Assembly: GCA_021521415.1 (NCBI GenBank)
Contig: JAIQDT010005477.1
Location: 62,001 to 126,000, forward strand
From: Bidens hawaiensis
Taxonomy: Eukaryota; Streptophyta; Magnoliopsida; Asterales; Asteraceae
DNA: 64,000 nt
Direction of reading: 5' to 3'
Positions 22,810 through 33,809 of the stretch are shown in pieces. Every line of letters begins with the position of its first letter. The first letter of the stretch is position 1. The notes beneath the pieces were generated by a model that was given only the letters and a program-made list of their open reading frames with translations, was not told the DNA's origin and made no database searches. A program made the position numbers and the translations under genes.

Positions 22810-25719
22810 ATGGCTGCTGTTGCCGGTGCTGGAGGTGCTGGAGGAGATGACGGTGATAACCAGAGGCAATTCTTTCTGGGTCACAATATGTTCATCACCT
22901 TAGACCCGGAAATGAGCGGTGTTGAAGACTACCGTGAGATCATTTCTTTCCTCATATGCTCGAGGATATTTCACGCAATCACGACGACTCTGCCGATATC
23001 CTTACCCAATATCGAGGATTCCTGGCAGACGGTGGAGTATGATTGTCGTGTTGAGCCCGGTCATGAGAGCAACAGTCAACAACCAAGAAGTTCAGTTCTC
23101 GTCTGAACAGATACGGGTGGCGTTACGCTTTGGAGAGGAGACTCGGGACGACCCGACTGAGTTTGTGGCTCCGTTTCGTGATGGAGCGTTTCTGCGAATG
23201 GGCTATTCTGGTCCATTGGGCGATACCCAGAGACGGAAGGGGTTCCTACTTGATCAGTGGCGCTTCCTCATGCACGTTATGATAGTATGCATGTCTGGGA
23301 GGAAGGCGGGCACTGACGGTATGGGTGCGACCATGCAGTCCGCAATGACTGCACTGACCTATAACAAACGTTATAGTTTCAGTCAAATGGTCTTCTACGA
23401 GATTGATAGACAGAGGAGGGCGATGGCTCGTGAGCGGTTCATAATGTATCCAAGATTCATCCAGATGATCTTGAACCATGTGGCTCCAGCTTTGCCTCAA
23501 CGACGCCCGATAAGATACGTGGAGAATGTGAGCAAACGTATCTTTGCTCAATGCCGTACTTCGAGTGCGAGGAGCAAGCCTGAACGTCGTCCAAGGCATA
23601 CTCCACTCTTCGGGTACTTGATAAACCCGGGGTATGTGCCAGCTCGGGGAGACGAGTTCAGAGACCCTCAACCACAACAGGCAGGAGCAACTCGTGATGT
23701 ACCTACTGTGCCTGTTGTATCGGCTGAGGAGGATGTTGACCTTGATGCTGCATTTGGCGGCCAAGGTTTCTTCGACATGGATCGTTTTGATCCACAAGAA
23801 GATGTGCAGGTCTCTGCTGCACAGGTGAGTGAAGTGATTGTGACTAGAGCAGCTACGACGGTGGCTGACTCCGATCTTGACGATGTTATGAATGAGGCGA
23901 GGAGGATGTTGGTGACTAGAGAGAGGACGTTGGGGAAGAGGAAGAGGACGGTGGATGATAGTGAGTCAGAGGAAGAAGAGGAGGACATACACAAGTTGAT
24001 CAGACGTTCGAGACGTGAAAGGACAGGTGCTGGTATGGGAGCTGGAGAGACTTCACGTGTTATACGTTTTGCTCCATCCGCACTGTCAGGTATGTCAATT
24101 GTTCCTACTTCTGTACAGGTTACAAGCGCTGCAGATGTTCCTGTGGTGGCTACATCAGCTGTTGGCATCCCATCCACTACACTACAGACGACGACTCCGG
24201 AGATTGTGTCGTTACCACCTCCAACGCTTACTCCTTCAGAGGTGGTGGCACAATTTGTAGAGTCGACGGTCGTCGCAACTGCAGGGTTGTCGGTCACGAT
24301 ACCACCTGCGGTTACGTCCACAACTGCTTCTGAAGTCCCAGTTGCATTCGAAATCCCTGCTGAGTATACTCCAGATACATCTAATATGAGTTTTGATTTC
24401 GATGCAACCATCTCAGACTCGGAGAGAATAGCTGCACTTGAGCGGGTTGTGGCAGAGCAATCAAGGATCAACTTTATCCAGACCCAGGCTATTCAACGCC
24501 TTGTAGCAGAAAATCAACTACAGTCGTCCCTCCTGGTTGAGCATGGGAAGATTATAGATGCTATGAAGGCGTTCTTGGCATCTCAGGGGGAGACAGGCTG
24601 TAGAGGCGACGAGTTGAGGACTAAGAAGAGAAACGACAGAGACGATGATCCCAATGCACCGAAAGGTGCAGGTGGTGAGTTGCCAAGAACTACTCAAGCT
24701 CTTGGGACTTCCACAGCTCAGGGGGAGTCTGCAGGTGCAGTTGGTGGTGATGAGGTGGTGATGGTTGATGATGAAGATGATGTGATTGATGCGTTGAGAG
24801 AGTTAGATGATGATATGCTAGATGACGATGTGTTTGATGATGATGTGCTGCCGTGTGAGGAGATTGAGAAGATTGGCGCACAGATTGTGATTGAAGATAG
24901 GATAGAAGAGGGGGAGATAGTAGAAGAAGACGTTGAACACGAGATCCCAGATGTTGAGAAAGCCGACATGGGTACTGAGATGGATGAGACTGAGTGGGAG
25001 GAGCAGCCTAGGTGGAAGGAAGGCTGTGCTCATTGGTTTATTAAGACCAAGAAGCCTGCTGTTCCAGCCATGTTCAAGAAGAGTTATAACATCAAAGGCT
25101 ATGCTGAGTCGAAGAAGGGAATTATCTGTTGGATATATGATGAACAGATAAAGTTGTTTGTGGTGAAGCGTTATGATGGTATTCAATACTTCAAAAGAAC
25201 CTTGAGATCTCTCAATACGTTGCCGGATGTGAGGTGAAGGATTTGGCCAGGTTGGGCCTGATAAATAGAAGTGACGACAACATGGCAAGAGTGATTGGGA
25301 AGATCGTGTGGAAAGAAAGCATAAAAGAGAAGAAGTTTGAATTATTAAAGCCACAGAAGGGAAAGCTCGTGGAGGATACAGAAAGGGGAATGAGAGCAGA
25401 TGGCAAGCCATGGATGGTGATGAAGTACAAACCGATCCGATGCATCAAGGAGGTTCCAATGAAGACTATGCCTCAAGATGTGTTGAAGAATCTCAAATGG
25501 TGGTATGTTGATTGCCAGACTGCTGAAGCCGTGATGGAAGACGAAGACGAACAAGAAGTGCTGAGGATGTATGATCCGATGCATCTTGTTAACTTATCGA
25601 AAGCTGATCTGCAAGTGTTGAATGAAATGAAGATATTCTATATTCCTGCTTGGAAGGATGAAGCAAGGAAATATCAGCGAGTAGTCACGGTATGTGTTAG
25701 AGAAGGAGTTCATGCGTGA
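22810..25719 (+). pseudogene. Accessory ORF of Sirevirus A (post-pol, function unknown)
   Basis: Starts MAAVAGAGGAGGDDGD in a good context, two bases after a splice-acceptor-like TTGCAG. A frameshift near 23040-23075 moves reading to a long second frame that ends at 25237. A second shift near 25225-25240 leads to the last 160 codons, about 970 in all. Parts: an alpha-helical N-terminal module of about 250 residues (QFSSEQIRVALRFGEE, RFIMYPRFIQMILN); a Ser/Thr/Val-rich, acidic linker with an Asp/Glu tract near 24760-24960; a C-terminal module (ICWIYDEQIKLFVVKRYDG, VNLSKADLQVL). No signal peptide or membrane segment is visible, so an envelope role is not supported. The homologue in element B shares both end modules. 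Confidence 0.75.
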
Positions 25720-25770
25720 AGATACAGGATTACAAGACAAGAGCTTAAAGATCAAGATATGAAGCTACTG

Positions 25771-25783
25771 CCAAAGGGGAGTC
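25771..25783 (+). other. Polypurine tract of Sirevirus A
   Basis: The purine-rich CCAAAGGGGAGTC directly precedes the 3' LTR at 25784, matching the usual AAAGGGGGAG-like tract of Copia elements. Confidence 0.85.
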
Positions 25784-26197
25784 TGTTGGTGCATAAATGT
25801 CAGTAGTTCATAGTCTAGTGTCTGTAATCGAGTCTGTAATGTTATTTATGTTTTAGTACAAGCGAAGTTGTCAACAAGTTCGCCTAGGCGAACTTGTTGA
25901 ACAAGCGAAGTTATGGACAACTTCGCCTGAACATATCAGGCGAAGTTGTCGTGTATTTATATATAGCTTACGGTTTGGTTTAGGGTTGGTCGTTGAATCG
26001 GTTGGTTGTTCAAGTTAGTCATTTGAGTTGAACGTGTGTTTTGTAACAGTGATATTTACATCACGTGAGTTCGGTTATAATATATAACGTGTTTCGTGTA
26101 TTCGTGTGTTTGTGTTCTATACTCGTAACGATCTACGCAGGGATTCCGCATATGAGTAGACCGCGATATCTCGTGCGATCCGTCCAGGGAACCTACA
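25784..26197 (+). repeat. 3' LTR of Sirevirus A
   Basis: It is the same 414 bp as the 5' LTR with about seven substitutions and no length change. It carries the palindrome cluster and TATA box again. It is followed by the second copy of target duplication GAGAG (26198-26202), after which the hAT transposase frame resumes. Confidence 0.95.
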
Positions 26198-26202
26198 GAG
26201 AG

Positions 26203-26386
26203 CTTCACGAATCATCGGTTAGAGGTTAGCTATTATTGTATTTGAGTTTAATATATTTGCTATTTTTATTGTTATAACGTTAATGTCGCTCAAAAAAACT
26301 AACTTATGTATTTCGTTACTCGTTAGGGCATATGGGCCTTTTTTTTATGCTCGGCATAGGTATTTGAATTCTCGGAGACGGCCCTG
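26203..26386 (+). mobile_element. 3' end of the hAT transposon
   Basis: The last six transposase codons and stop (26220-26222) come first, followed by AT-rich noncoding DNA and the terminal inverted repeat ending GGCCCTG. This continues 1291-4667 across the Sirevirus. Confidence 0.85.
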
Positions 26387-26832
26387 GATATTAAACATAT
26401 TACGACTAATTAATTGAGTTTTTACGACCATAACCGTCCATTAAAACCCATTAAACTCGCCGGATTTTCGGCCAAGCTAATTAACACAAATTAACGAATT
26501 TACGTTGCAAATGATAGTATAAATAAGACCAGAACCTCAAGCTAAACTTGCTCCTCACCTCTAATTGCATTATTATACACTCTGTAACACCGAATTTCGA
26601 CTCTTAAGTTTCGGATTCCGGCCACCCCGTCGTTATCCCTCTTTCCGGCACCCATAGAGGTAAGTATTATATGTTTTTCAATCGTTTTCTTCTGCTCATC
26701 ATAAACCCTAAACTAATTTAAATGAACCTGGAATAGATTCCACTAATTGAAACCCTAGGGTTTCAATGTAAAAGACGAACTGAATGTTTATATAAAATTA
26801 ACAGTTTTCATGCTTCATTTGAGTATCACTTC

Positions 26833-26900
26833 TAGTCCACTGGTTAACCCTTGGGTATGATACGTGTGAGACCCAGGTTCAAAACCCGGGTCAGATTTTT
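26833..26900 (+). other. tRNA-like pol III module 1 in LTR
   Basis: Box A-like TAGTCCACTGG (26833-26843), box B GGTTCAAAACC (26876-26886) at 43-base spacing, and a TTTTT run at 26896-26900. The T-arm-like stem GACCC...GGGTC is longer than in a real tRNA, and no acceptor stem can be paired, so this is tRNA-derived and not a tRNA gene. Confidence 0.5.
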
Positions 26901-26977
26901 AATAAACATTAATTTTTCTTTTACTTCTATTATTGTATTTAAATAAGCAAATCCAAGCTTTAAACGAATATGGGGCT

Positions 26978-27052
26978 TAGCTCAACTGGTTAACACCTGT
27001 TATAGTAACACTCAGACCCGGTTGGAAACCCGGGTCAATCCTTAATATTTTT
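26978..27052 (+). other. tRNA-like pol III module 2 in LTR
   Basis: Box A TAGCTCAACTGG (26978-26989) followed by TTAACACC as in a D-arm, box B-like GGTTGGAAACC (27020-27030), and TTTTT at 27048-27052. It shares the GACCC...CCCGGGTC ending with module 1 145 bases upstream, so the two may be diverged duplicates. Confidence 0.5.
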
Positions 27053-28316
27053 GTTGTTAATTCTCTTAATATAATTAAAACATTATAAATCATTTTAAAA
27101 CCATAATTAACTTATAAAAATCAGTTTAAATTAAATAAAAATTATATAAATTAAGTATAAATAATATCTCACTATTTTCGCTTAAAACCCGAACCTGCGC
27201 TCTCATAAAACATTAATTAAAAATAGTTAATAATCTTTATCGTAACGTTTAAAACAATAAAACTCATTTCGTTAACCCGTCTAATAAAATTCTAAACTTG
27301 TAATTATTAATTCAAGAATCCCGAACAAGTTAACGTTGTTTCTTTGTCAATAACTAATATTGTTATATTATTAATCACATTTCGTTAGAACATAAATATC
27401 AATATAATAATCAAAATCTATAAAACTATTAAAATAATTTCTAAACTTCCAATATAAGCTTATACAATATTTAATCTCGTTAGATTGTCGTTTGAGTCTC
27501 GTATTTATTTATCGTAGTTAGCGTGATTTGCTCTTTTAGACTTTTGTGACGCTTCCGGTTCCTTTGCCATACTCAATCTTTTCGACGATTTCAGAATTTC
27601 TTATCACATCAATAAGGTGAGTTTTCATAACCCCATTTTTCATCTTTTAACATTTTGGGGTGTAGCACGTTCCAAACTTTTATTTCATTGTGTCATGTTG
27701 CAAATCGAAATTCACATGCGTGTCTTGTATGTATTTGTTTTGAATCATATTGCTTGCAAACTATGTGGTTATGTGCTAATTGTTTATTGTTTTATTGGTG
27801 GAGGAGATTCATACACATACTCATAGCGGGAGGGTCCGACGGGGCGTACCTGCGCCGTCCATTTTTAAATGGCGGTATCATTATTCTATACTCCAAGTAT
27901 CACGGCGAACGGGGGTTCCTTAGTAGATTTGACTTTTGTCAAGCGAACGAGAATATCATGTATTTACTTTTCTTTGCTTTATGATTTAGGCAATACATCT
28001 TGACTTGTGAATTTTACACTTTTCGTATTTTATATATGCAAAAACTATATGAATTTTCACCAACATTATTATTGAAAAAATATATTATTTTCAATGTGCT
28101 GCAGGTTGAAGTTTAAGGATCGAAGAATAGAATAGTTGGACCATTAGGTTACAAGAGACGAAAATTCAAAGTTTATTGTATTAATATTGATTGTGTATTT
28201 GTGATGTATTGAAATGAATTAAATATATTTATTGTCGCTTTAATAGCGTTACGAGCTTATGAGTGATCTGTACGTCACACCCGGGTGTATTCCGCTTTAG
28301 CCGGGGTGTTATAGAT

Positions 28317-28328
28317 TGGTATCAGAGC
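28317..28328 (+). other. Primer-binding site of the gag-only chromovirus-like element
   Basis: TGGTATCAGAGC follows the LTR end after GATT (the LTR end is slightly mutated). The leader to the gag ATG (28329-28975) shows no gene. Confidence 0.85.
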
Positions 28329-28975
28329 CGTAACTATAAGATAGGTTGTTAGACGTATCGGCCTAGTATAGTTATAGTTTATTTTAGGGCCCAAACTGCA
28401 TGTATACTCTATGTGCTATGTGCCCGCACTTAAAATTTCATTCATTTGCTTTTATTTATATTTATAGTATTTCATAGCGTCGCCTACACACATGTTCATA
28501 CACAAACTCCAAGGCTTAGGTCTAAAAAAAAGATTTTCAGAAACCTACAAATCGAAATTTTTACTTGGTTTTTCCGATATTTCTTCCTCGTAAATCGCAT
28601 CTTCATACTTTCAAACGTGATCATATCCCCTTTGTGATAAGGATATGGTTGCACTCTTAGGATGTCACACAAGTCATGGTGGTTCATGCGACGTATGACT
28701 CCGACCCTCAATGTTTTACAATGTGTTTTAATCAAAAGTCTGTTAAGTCGTGGTGATACATGAATACCCAGCTTAGCTTTTTGTTTAAGTTATTTTTCAA
28801 AATTTTTATTTTTGTGTTGGATCATAAGAGTCCATGGTGGTTCATGAAAACTCTAAGTCCCTCACAACACTTATTATTATTATGGACTTCATATTTTAAC
28901 AAACTTTATCAAAGGTTTCTTTATATGGCATACACTATTCCGAGTCTCACAATTTCCGTTATTCTTGTTCGCATC

Positions 28976-30472
28976 ATGGCTTCCCATCACCTCCAACGTC
29001 GTTCGTCTAGCCACAAGATAACCTCCCAGATCACTAAGCACCTGACAACGGTTCTCCCTAATATCATGACCCAGATGCACCAGAACATCATGGTCAACGT
29101 TAACCCTCCTCCTCCCCCGCCTTCAGCTCCCGTTGTGACCGATAAGAATTTTACCGATGCTAAACCTACCGAATTTAACGGAACTTAAGGTGCCACTGCC
29201 CTACTTCAGTGGTACGAGAAGATGGAGAGCGTGTTTTTCCGAATTGAGTGTCCTGAGGATAAGCGAACCCGATTCCTTACAGGTGTTTTTGAGAAAGGTG
29301 CTCTTACATGTTGGGTCAAGGAAAAGTCGACCCGGTGTGCTAAAGCTGCCATGGCCTTGCCATGGAACGAACTGAAAGACCTGATGACCCGACAGTTTTG
29401 TCCTCCAAACGAACTCATGAACTTAGAGGTAGAATTCTGGAACCTCAAACAGGAAGGTGGTGAGCACCTTGCTTACACCACCTGTTTCAATGAACTTAGC
29501 ATGTTGGTGCCACACCTTGTTACCCCTACTTCGCGTGCCATCAACAAGTACATCAGAGGACTACCAAGAGAAATCCAAGACAGTGTCTTCAGTAGCTCTC
29601 CTAAAAAACTCCGTGACGCAATTAACCTTGCTGCAACCCTCACTGATAATCATGTCAAAGCCGTGACTTTGACAATGAAAGGTTCGAAGAAAAATACCAA
29701 GAAATCACCATCCAAACCAAAAGAAACTAAGCCTGAGTCATCCAAACCCATCTACACCAACCACAACAATAAACTCAAAAACTATGCCATGACCAACATA
29801 AACTCAACCCAAACCCAATCTAACAAAAATCCCTACACGGGAACACACTCTTTGTGTGACACGTGTAAATTCCACCACCCCACTAGCGCTCAATGCCGAA
29901 GATGTTCCAACTGTGATCGTTTCAGTCACCACGTCAACACATGTCGAGCATCAATGCATACTAAACACCACCCCTTCATCCCACAACCCGTTATTCAACC
30001 ATTCCAACAATCATATGCACAACCACCTGCCTTCACTCTTCCAACCCTACGAGCCTGCTATCATTGTGGTAGCCCAAATCATCTACGCAACGCATGACCA
30101 AATCTCGTTTATCAAATCCAAACCTACCCAAACCAAACCAATCAACTACAATTATATCAAGCCCAAACCTTCCAACCACAAGCCCAAGTCAATCAAGAAC
30201 ATGCCGATCAAGCCCAACCCATGCAAGCCCAACCCATCCAAGCTATTCAAACCCAATTAAACCAAACCGATCAAACCCAAGTAGGTCAAACCAGCCAAGG
30301 TACGCAAGGACGCGTATACATCAACGCCAATGATTTTCAGCTAAGAATCATGGCCCCGGCCCACACTAGCCCTTTTACCCAAGGACACACCTACCCTCGA
30401 GAAGACAAACGCTGCGGACAACTTTCATTTTCTTTTTCCATTTGTAATTTTGTCTTTGTTCTTTCTATTTGA
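28976..30472 (+). pseudogene. Ty3 chromovirus-like gag relic; pol absent
   Basis: The ATG gives MASHHLQRRSSSHKIT. A retrotransposon gag domain spans about 29190-29660 (LLQWYEKMES, WNELKDLMTRQF, YIRGLPREIQ). A first CCHC knuckle (CSNCDRFSHHVNTC) is near 29900-29945. A stop TAA at 29186-29188 splits the N terminus. A TGA at 30097-30099 replaces the last Cys of the second knuckle (CYHCGSPNHLRN then stop). The tail is Gln/Pro-rich and a protease-linker-like RVYINAND occurs near 30310, after which coding similarity ends with no protease, RT or integrase. Either pol was deleted or this is a gag-only (TR-GAG type) non-autonomous element. Confidence 0.8.
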
Positions 30473-31118
30473 ATAATATTTCCTTGTACACTAAATTTTC
30501 AATGGTATTGGTGAATTTATGTTTGCATTTGATTGATCTAATTTACTATTATCATAAAGCACGACACACATTCTGTACGTTATCTATAGAATAAGATTTA
30601 GTTAACTCTCGAATTGATTCAATCTAACGGTCTATGATTGGTTAACCCCAAACATAAGCGTTAGTGGGAACCGGGACCATGTGCATGCTTAATGTTCATG
30701 GTTATCTAATAGAAACTGTAATCACACTTTTCGATGCCTATGACTGGTTAAGCTGGGGCTATGTATTTAGCTAAAGACATAGCTATCTAATAGGAGCCTC
30801 TGTACTTGTTTAATTTTGGTGATTTGATATTATATTTACGATTTACCAATATCTCAATAGGAACATCTCAAACATAAAGCCCTACCCGTGGCGGTTAAAC
30901 TTCCCCGAGATTATTAATAAATTTATTTTACTTTATTCAGTCTATTGATAGTAATATGTTTATTATTTTTATGTCTTTGATCATTTATTTATTTCGCAAT
31001 ATTCATATTAGTTTCGTTTATTTAATAAAATATTCAAAACTATTGCGAATGTGCAAAATTCCACCCCATATCTATGTTTGATCTTAACTCGTCTAACTAA
31101 TCTCACTTTAGGGGGATA
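30473..31118 (+). other. 3' untranslated region of the gag-only element
   Basis: No gene is seen. Two imperfect repeats with TATGA(T/C)TGGTTAA...TATCTAATAG occur at about 30630-30720 and 30735-30800. A purine tract TTTAGGGGGATAAAA near 31103-31117 precedes the presumed LTR start. Confidence 0.5.
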
Positions 31119-33199
31119 AAATGTAAAAAAATTTTAAAAATAATATTTTTTTTCTTCTTTTTCCTATTTCTCGTCAGGCCGAACCCCCCCCCCCCCCCCC
31201 CTTGGTTGCTTGATCCGTAATTCACGGCATTATTGATGGAATTGATCAACCAAGATCGTATATTGATTAAAAACGCGTTCAATCATCAACTTAATTTGGT
31301 TATATACAATGATTTGACGGCTAATTTCGTGCTTAACAAACCGCGGCTAACCTCGTCCCTAAAATGCTATAAATACTCCACGAAAACACAATTAAATCAT
31401 ACCACACACTCACCTTAATCTCGCGACACTAAACCCTAAGTTAATTGCAGCAAATGCGGCCGTGCAGGTCCCTTTTGAATTCGATTCAGCCGTGAGCCCT
31501 GACTTCGTCGTTCTCCATTAAACAATCAAGGATTTCGGTAATTACATAATGCATTATGTTCGCTATTAATCAACCAACAATAAACCTATTTCGCGAATGT
31601 GCAAAATCCCTTCAATTGATCGAATAATTAGTGATCAATTGAAGGGATTTGGGAACTAGGGTTTATGTAAACAATAGGGTAACTGCACTATTTGTATATA
31701 TATTTCTATTTCCATCCATTAACCAAGTTAAGACATGGCTCAGTTGGCTAGCACCTGCTTTGTTAAATCAGTGAACCGGCCTGGGGCGCGGGTTCTAGTC
31801 CCCCAGGCCCGGTTTTTGGTATTTTGTTTTTTATAGACCCTTTTCTTGTTAAATTATTATTAGTATATATCTATAAGGTTAAATTAATATTATTCTTAAC
31901 AAAACCGAGCCCCGAGCCATTATTTTTCGGACTTTTTCCGACATCTATATTTATTGTATACAAATACATATATATATATATATATACAAAGATATACTTT
32001 ATATATACATTTATATATAAATTGAGTTCTAATAAACATATATATTCTTCTTATATTAAAATAAACCAGACTAGCTTAAGGATTTAAACAATTTTTCTGT
32101 TAATATACATGTGTATAACATTTTCTCCAATAATTAACATTTCTGCTTTTTATTATATATATATATATATGTATGTATGTATATATACATATATAGATGT
32201 TATAATAATTAATTAATATTGATTAAGTATTTATAATGGTTATTTATAAATACATATCTATAGATAAATATCATGGTTACTTATTTTACTTATCAATCAT
32301 AAATAATAATAATAATAATAATAACAACAACAACATTAACAAATATAATAGTTACAATACTATTGATAATTAAACTAATCAAACTTTTACTTAACCCGAT
32401 CGAAGCCTAAAACCCACCTCAAGTCTCATTTATAATTATTTCATTTATAATTGATGAATTTCATCGTTAATAATTAGGATCTCTTGTCGACATATCTCGA
32501 AGGCCTTGACCATTTTCATCCTAACTTTTTATCATTATCTCATCCTCTTTAATCAACCGGTTAAGGTAAGTAATTCACACCCCCCCCCCCTTGTTACCGT
32601 TTACTATTTTGTGGGCGTTATGCGTTCACAAGCGCATATAATTTATTTTACACTACAATTCCATTATTTGAGTTTATATGATATTGCTCAATTGGTTATA
32701 TGTGTGAATGTGATTATGTGTTTACTTTTAAGTTATGGTGGTTGGTATCTCATCCTCATCCTCATTAGTACGATCATACGCCGTCAGAGTAGCTCGTTAT
32801 CTATGTGATTCGAGTGAAAAGACAATTTTTATATTTATTGTTATGCTAGTTGTCATTTTTAATATTACATATATTCAAAAACCGTGATTACTTGCTCAAT
32901 TTATGTTGACAAACTATATATTTTCACGCATGACGCAGGTAGCTACATTGGATGAAGCAAGCGATTAAAGAGTAGATTGAACTTTATGTTGCATGAGTAA
33001 TAAAGACGGATTTTGTTCTTATTTATTTACGTTGTAATGTTTATTTAGTTTGAGACGACAATGTTTGTGTTTTTGCGTACTTGAATTATATGAAATAAAT
33101 AATTTAGATATTGACACGTGTATTTATTTTAGTGTCTTTTGAGCTATGAAACAATTATGTCGCGCCCCGGCATATTCCGCCGTAAGTTGGGGTGTGACA
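31119..33199 (+). repeat. Second chromovirus-like LTR (3' LTR of the gag-only element)
   Basis: The end is clear: ATTCCGCC...GGGGTGTGACA at 33199, paralleling 28280-28313. The start is inferred from the purine tract. Inside are poly-C runs near 31186-31202 and 32579-32590, a TATA box TATAAATACTCC near 31369-31380, one tRNA-like module, TA-rich microsatellites near 31970-31990, 32155-32170 and 32305-32330, and no gene. TATA-to-end distance (about 1.8 kb) equals that of the first LTR. Confidence 0.55.
31736..31817 (+). other. tRNA-like pol III module 3 in LTR
   Basis: Box A TGGCTCAGTTGG (31736-31747, a full consensus match), continuing CTAGCACC like a D-arm; box B GGTTCTAGTCC (31791-31801); TTTTT at 31813-31817. 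A strong GGCCTGGGG/CCCCAGGCC stem encloses box B. It lies about 365 bp after the TATA box, comparable to the modules in the first LTR. Confidence 0.55.
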
Positions 33200-33809
33200 T
33201 GTAGGACATAACATTAGTATGTGGTTAGGCAGACAGAAAATGATTGCCAATTGTGAATAGAGCACAACTCTCGTTTTATGAGGCCTATTAAGACAACACT
33301 TGCCTAAGTAGACACGTTTAGCCTCATCTATGCCCACCTTAGTCTCCAGACAGCTATAGCACATAACAGGAGAGTAAAGTAATAGTCGCCCTAATATAGT
33401 CAATTGTGAAAGGGCCAGGTGTGTCAACGAAACCCTTTTACCTTGAAGGGATAGGCTAGAAATCAAGTGCGGTGCTGTAGCTCCAAACATTTGAAGTTTC
33501 GCAGTATGCCTCAAGTGTGACTTATAGGAGGATGGCATAGACTGTTGATTTAAAATTGGGATTAATTTTAAATATTCCAAAATAGAGTAAAAGTCTAGTT
33601 TTACTTTATTGATCAGGAAAACTTGATGAACCCTTTCATCTCATAGGACACTTAGTTTTATATAACCTATTAAAACAATGTTTGTCGCGATAATACTAAC
33701 CAATTTTAAGTTAAAAGTTTTACCTATTAAGTTATTATTTATGGAAAATTAAATTTAGTTTGCAAAACATGATTGGTTACTTTACTTTAAAATATTTAGT
33801 ATTAGGTTG
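33200..33809. other. Unassigned DNA between the gag-only element and Sirevirus B
   Basis: I recognise nothing firm. A 141-codon minus-strand frame (33155-33580) has no motif and crosses the LTR edge, so I do not call it a gene. The target duplication GGTTG lies at 33805-33809. The stretch was once continuous with 58791 onward and may be part of a degraded Copia internal region. Confidence 0.4.

Larger units (their letters stand above)
4668..26197 (+). mobile_element. Sirevirus-type Copia LTR retrotransposon A (contains a nested Tekay element)
   Basis: The boundaries are exact: TG...CA LTRs of 414 bp at both ends and a 5-bp target duplication GAGAG (4663-4667 and 26198-26202). Order: LTR, tRNA-Met primer-binding site, leader, gag, protease-integrase-RT-RNase H, long untranslated region, accessory ORF, polypurine tract, LTR. 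The long gag with two zinc knuckles, the pol motifs and the extra ORF after pol fit the Sirevirus (SIRE/Maximus) lineage. By eye the LTRs differ at seven positions (about 1.7%), roughly 0.6-0.7 million years at an assumed 1.3e-8 substitutions per site per year. gag and pol are both broken, so it could move only with help from another copy. Confidence 0.92.
1291..26386 (+). mobile_element. hAT DNA transposon, disrupted by nested elements
   Basis: The ends are short inverted repeats: CAGGGCCGGCTCC on the left, and CAGGGCCGTCTCC when the right end is read inverted. The flanks are GATATTAC (1283-1290) and GATATTAA (26387-26394), an 8-bp target duplication with one mismatch, as hAT elements make. 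The element's own DNA is 1291-4667 plus 26203-26386, about 3.6 kb. The rest is a Sirevirus inserted near the transposase stop. The transposase has frameshifts and several stops, so the copy is inactive. Confidence 0.85.
26395..28313 (+). repeat. Chromovirus-like LTR, right part (TATA, U5)
   Basis: It continues the LTR begun at 755. A TATA box (TATAAATAAG) is near 26519. The transcribed part holds two tRNA-like modules (26833-26900 and 26978-27052). The LTR ends GTGTTATA, a mutated CA end, just before the primer-binding site. The layout matches the LTR at about 31119-33199, including the closing ATTCCGC...GGGGTGT block, but the sequences are strongly diverged. The open frames at 27617-27984 show no family features. 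Confidence 0.6.

Noticed and set aside
23246..25411. Antisense frames of 183, 267 and 197 codons
   Set aside because: They mirror the acidic and Ser/Thr/Val-rich parts of the accessory ORF on the plus strand, whose homology to element B shows the true strand.
22810..25719. Retroviral-type envelope gene
   Set aside because: Position fits, but there is no signal peptide, membrane segment or fusion-like stretch in the readable frames.
26833..31817. Canonical tRNA genes
   Set aside because: Only box A and box B arms are present; no acceptor or anticodon stem can be formed, so I call them tRNA-like.
33155..33580. 141-codon minus-strand frame
   Set aside because: It runs across the LTR end at 33199, has no recognisable motif and no support.
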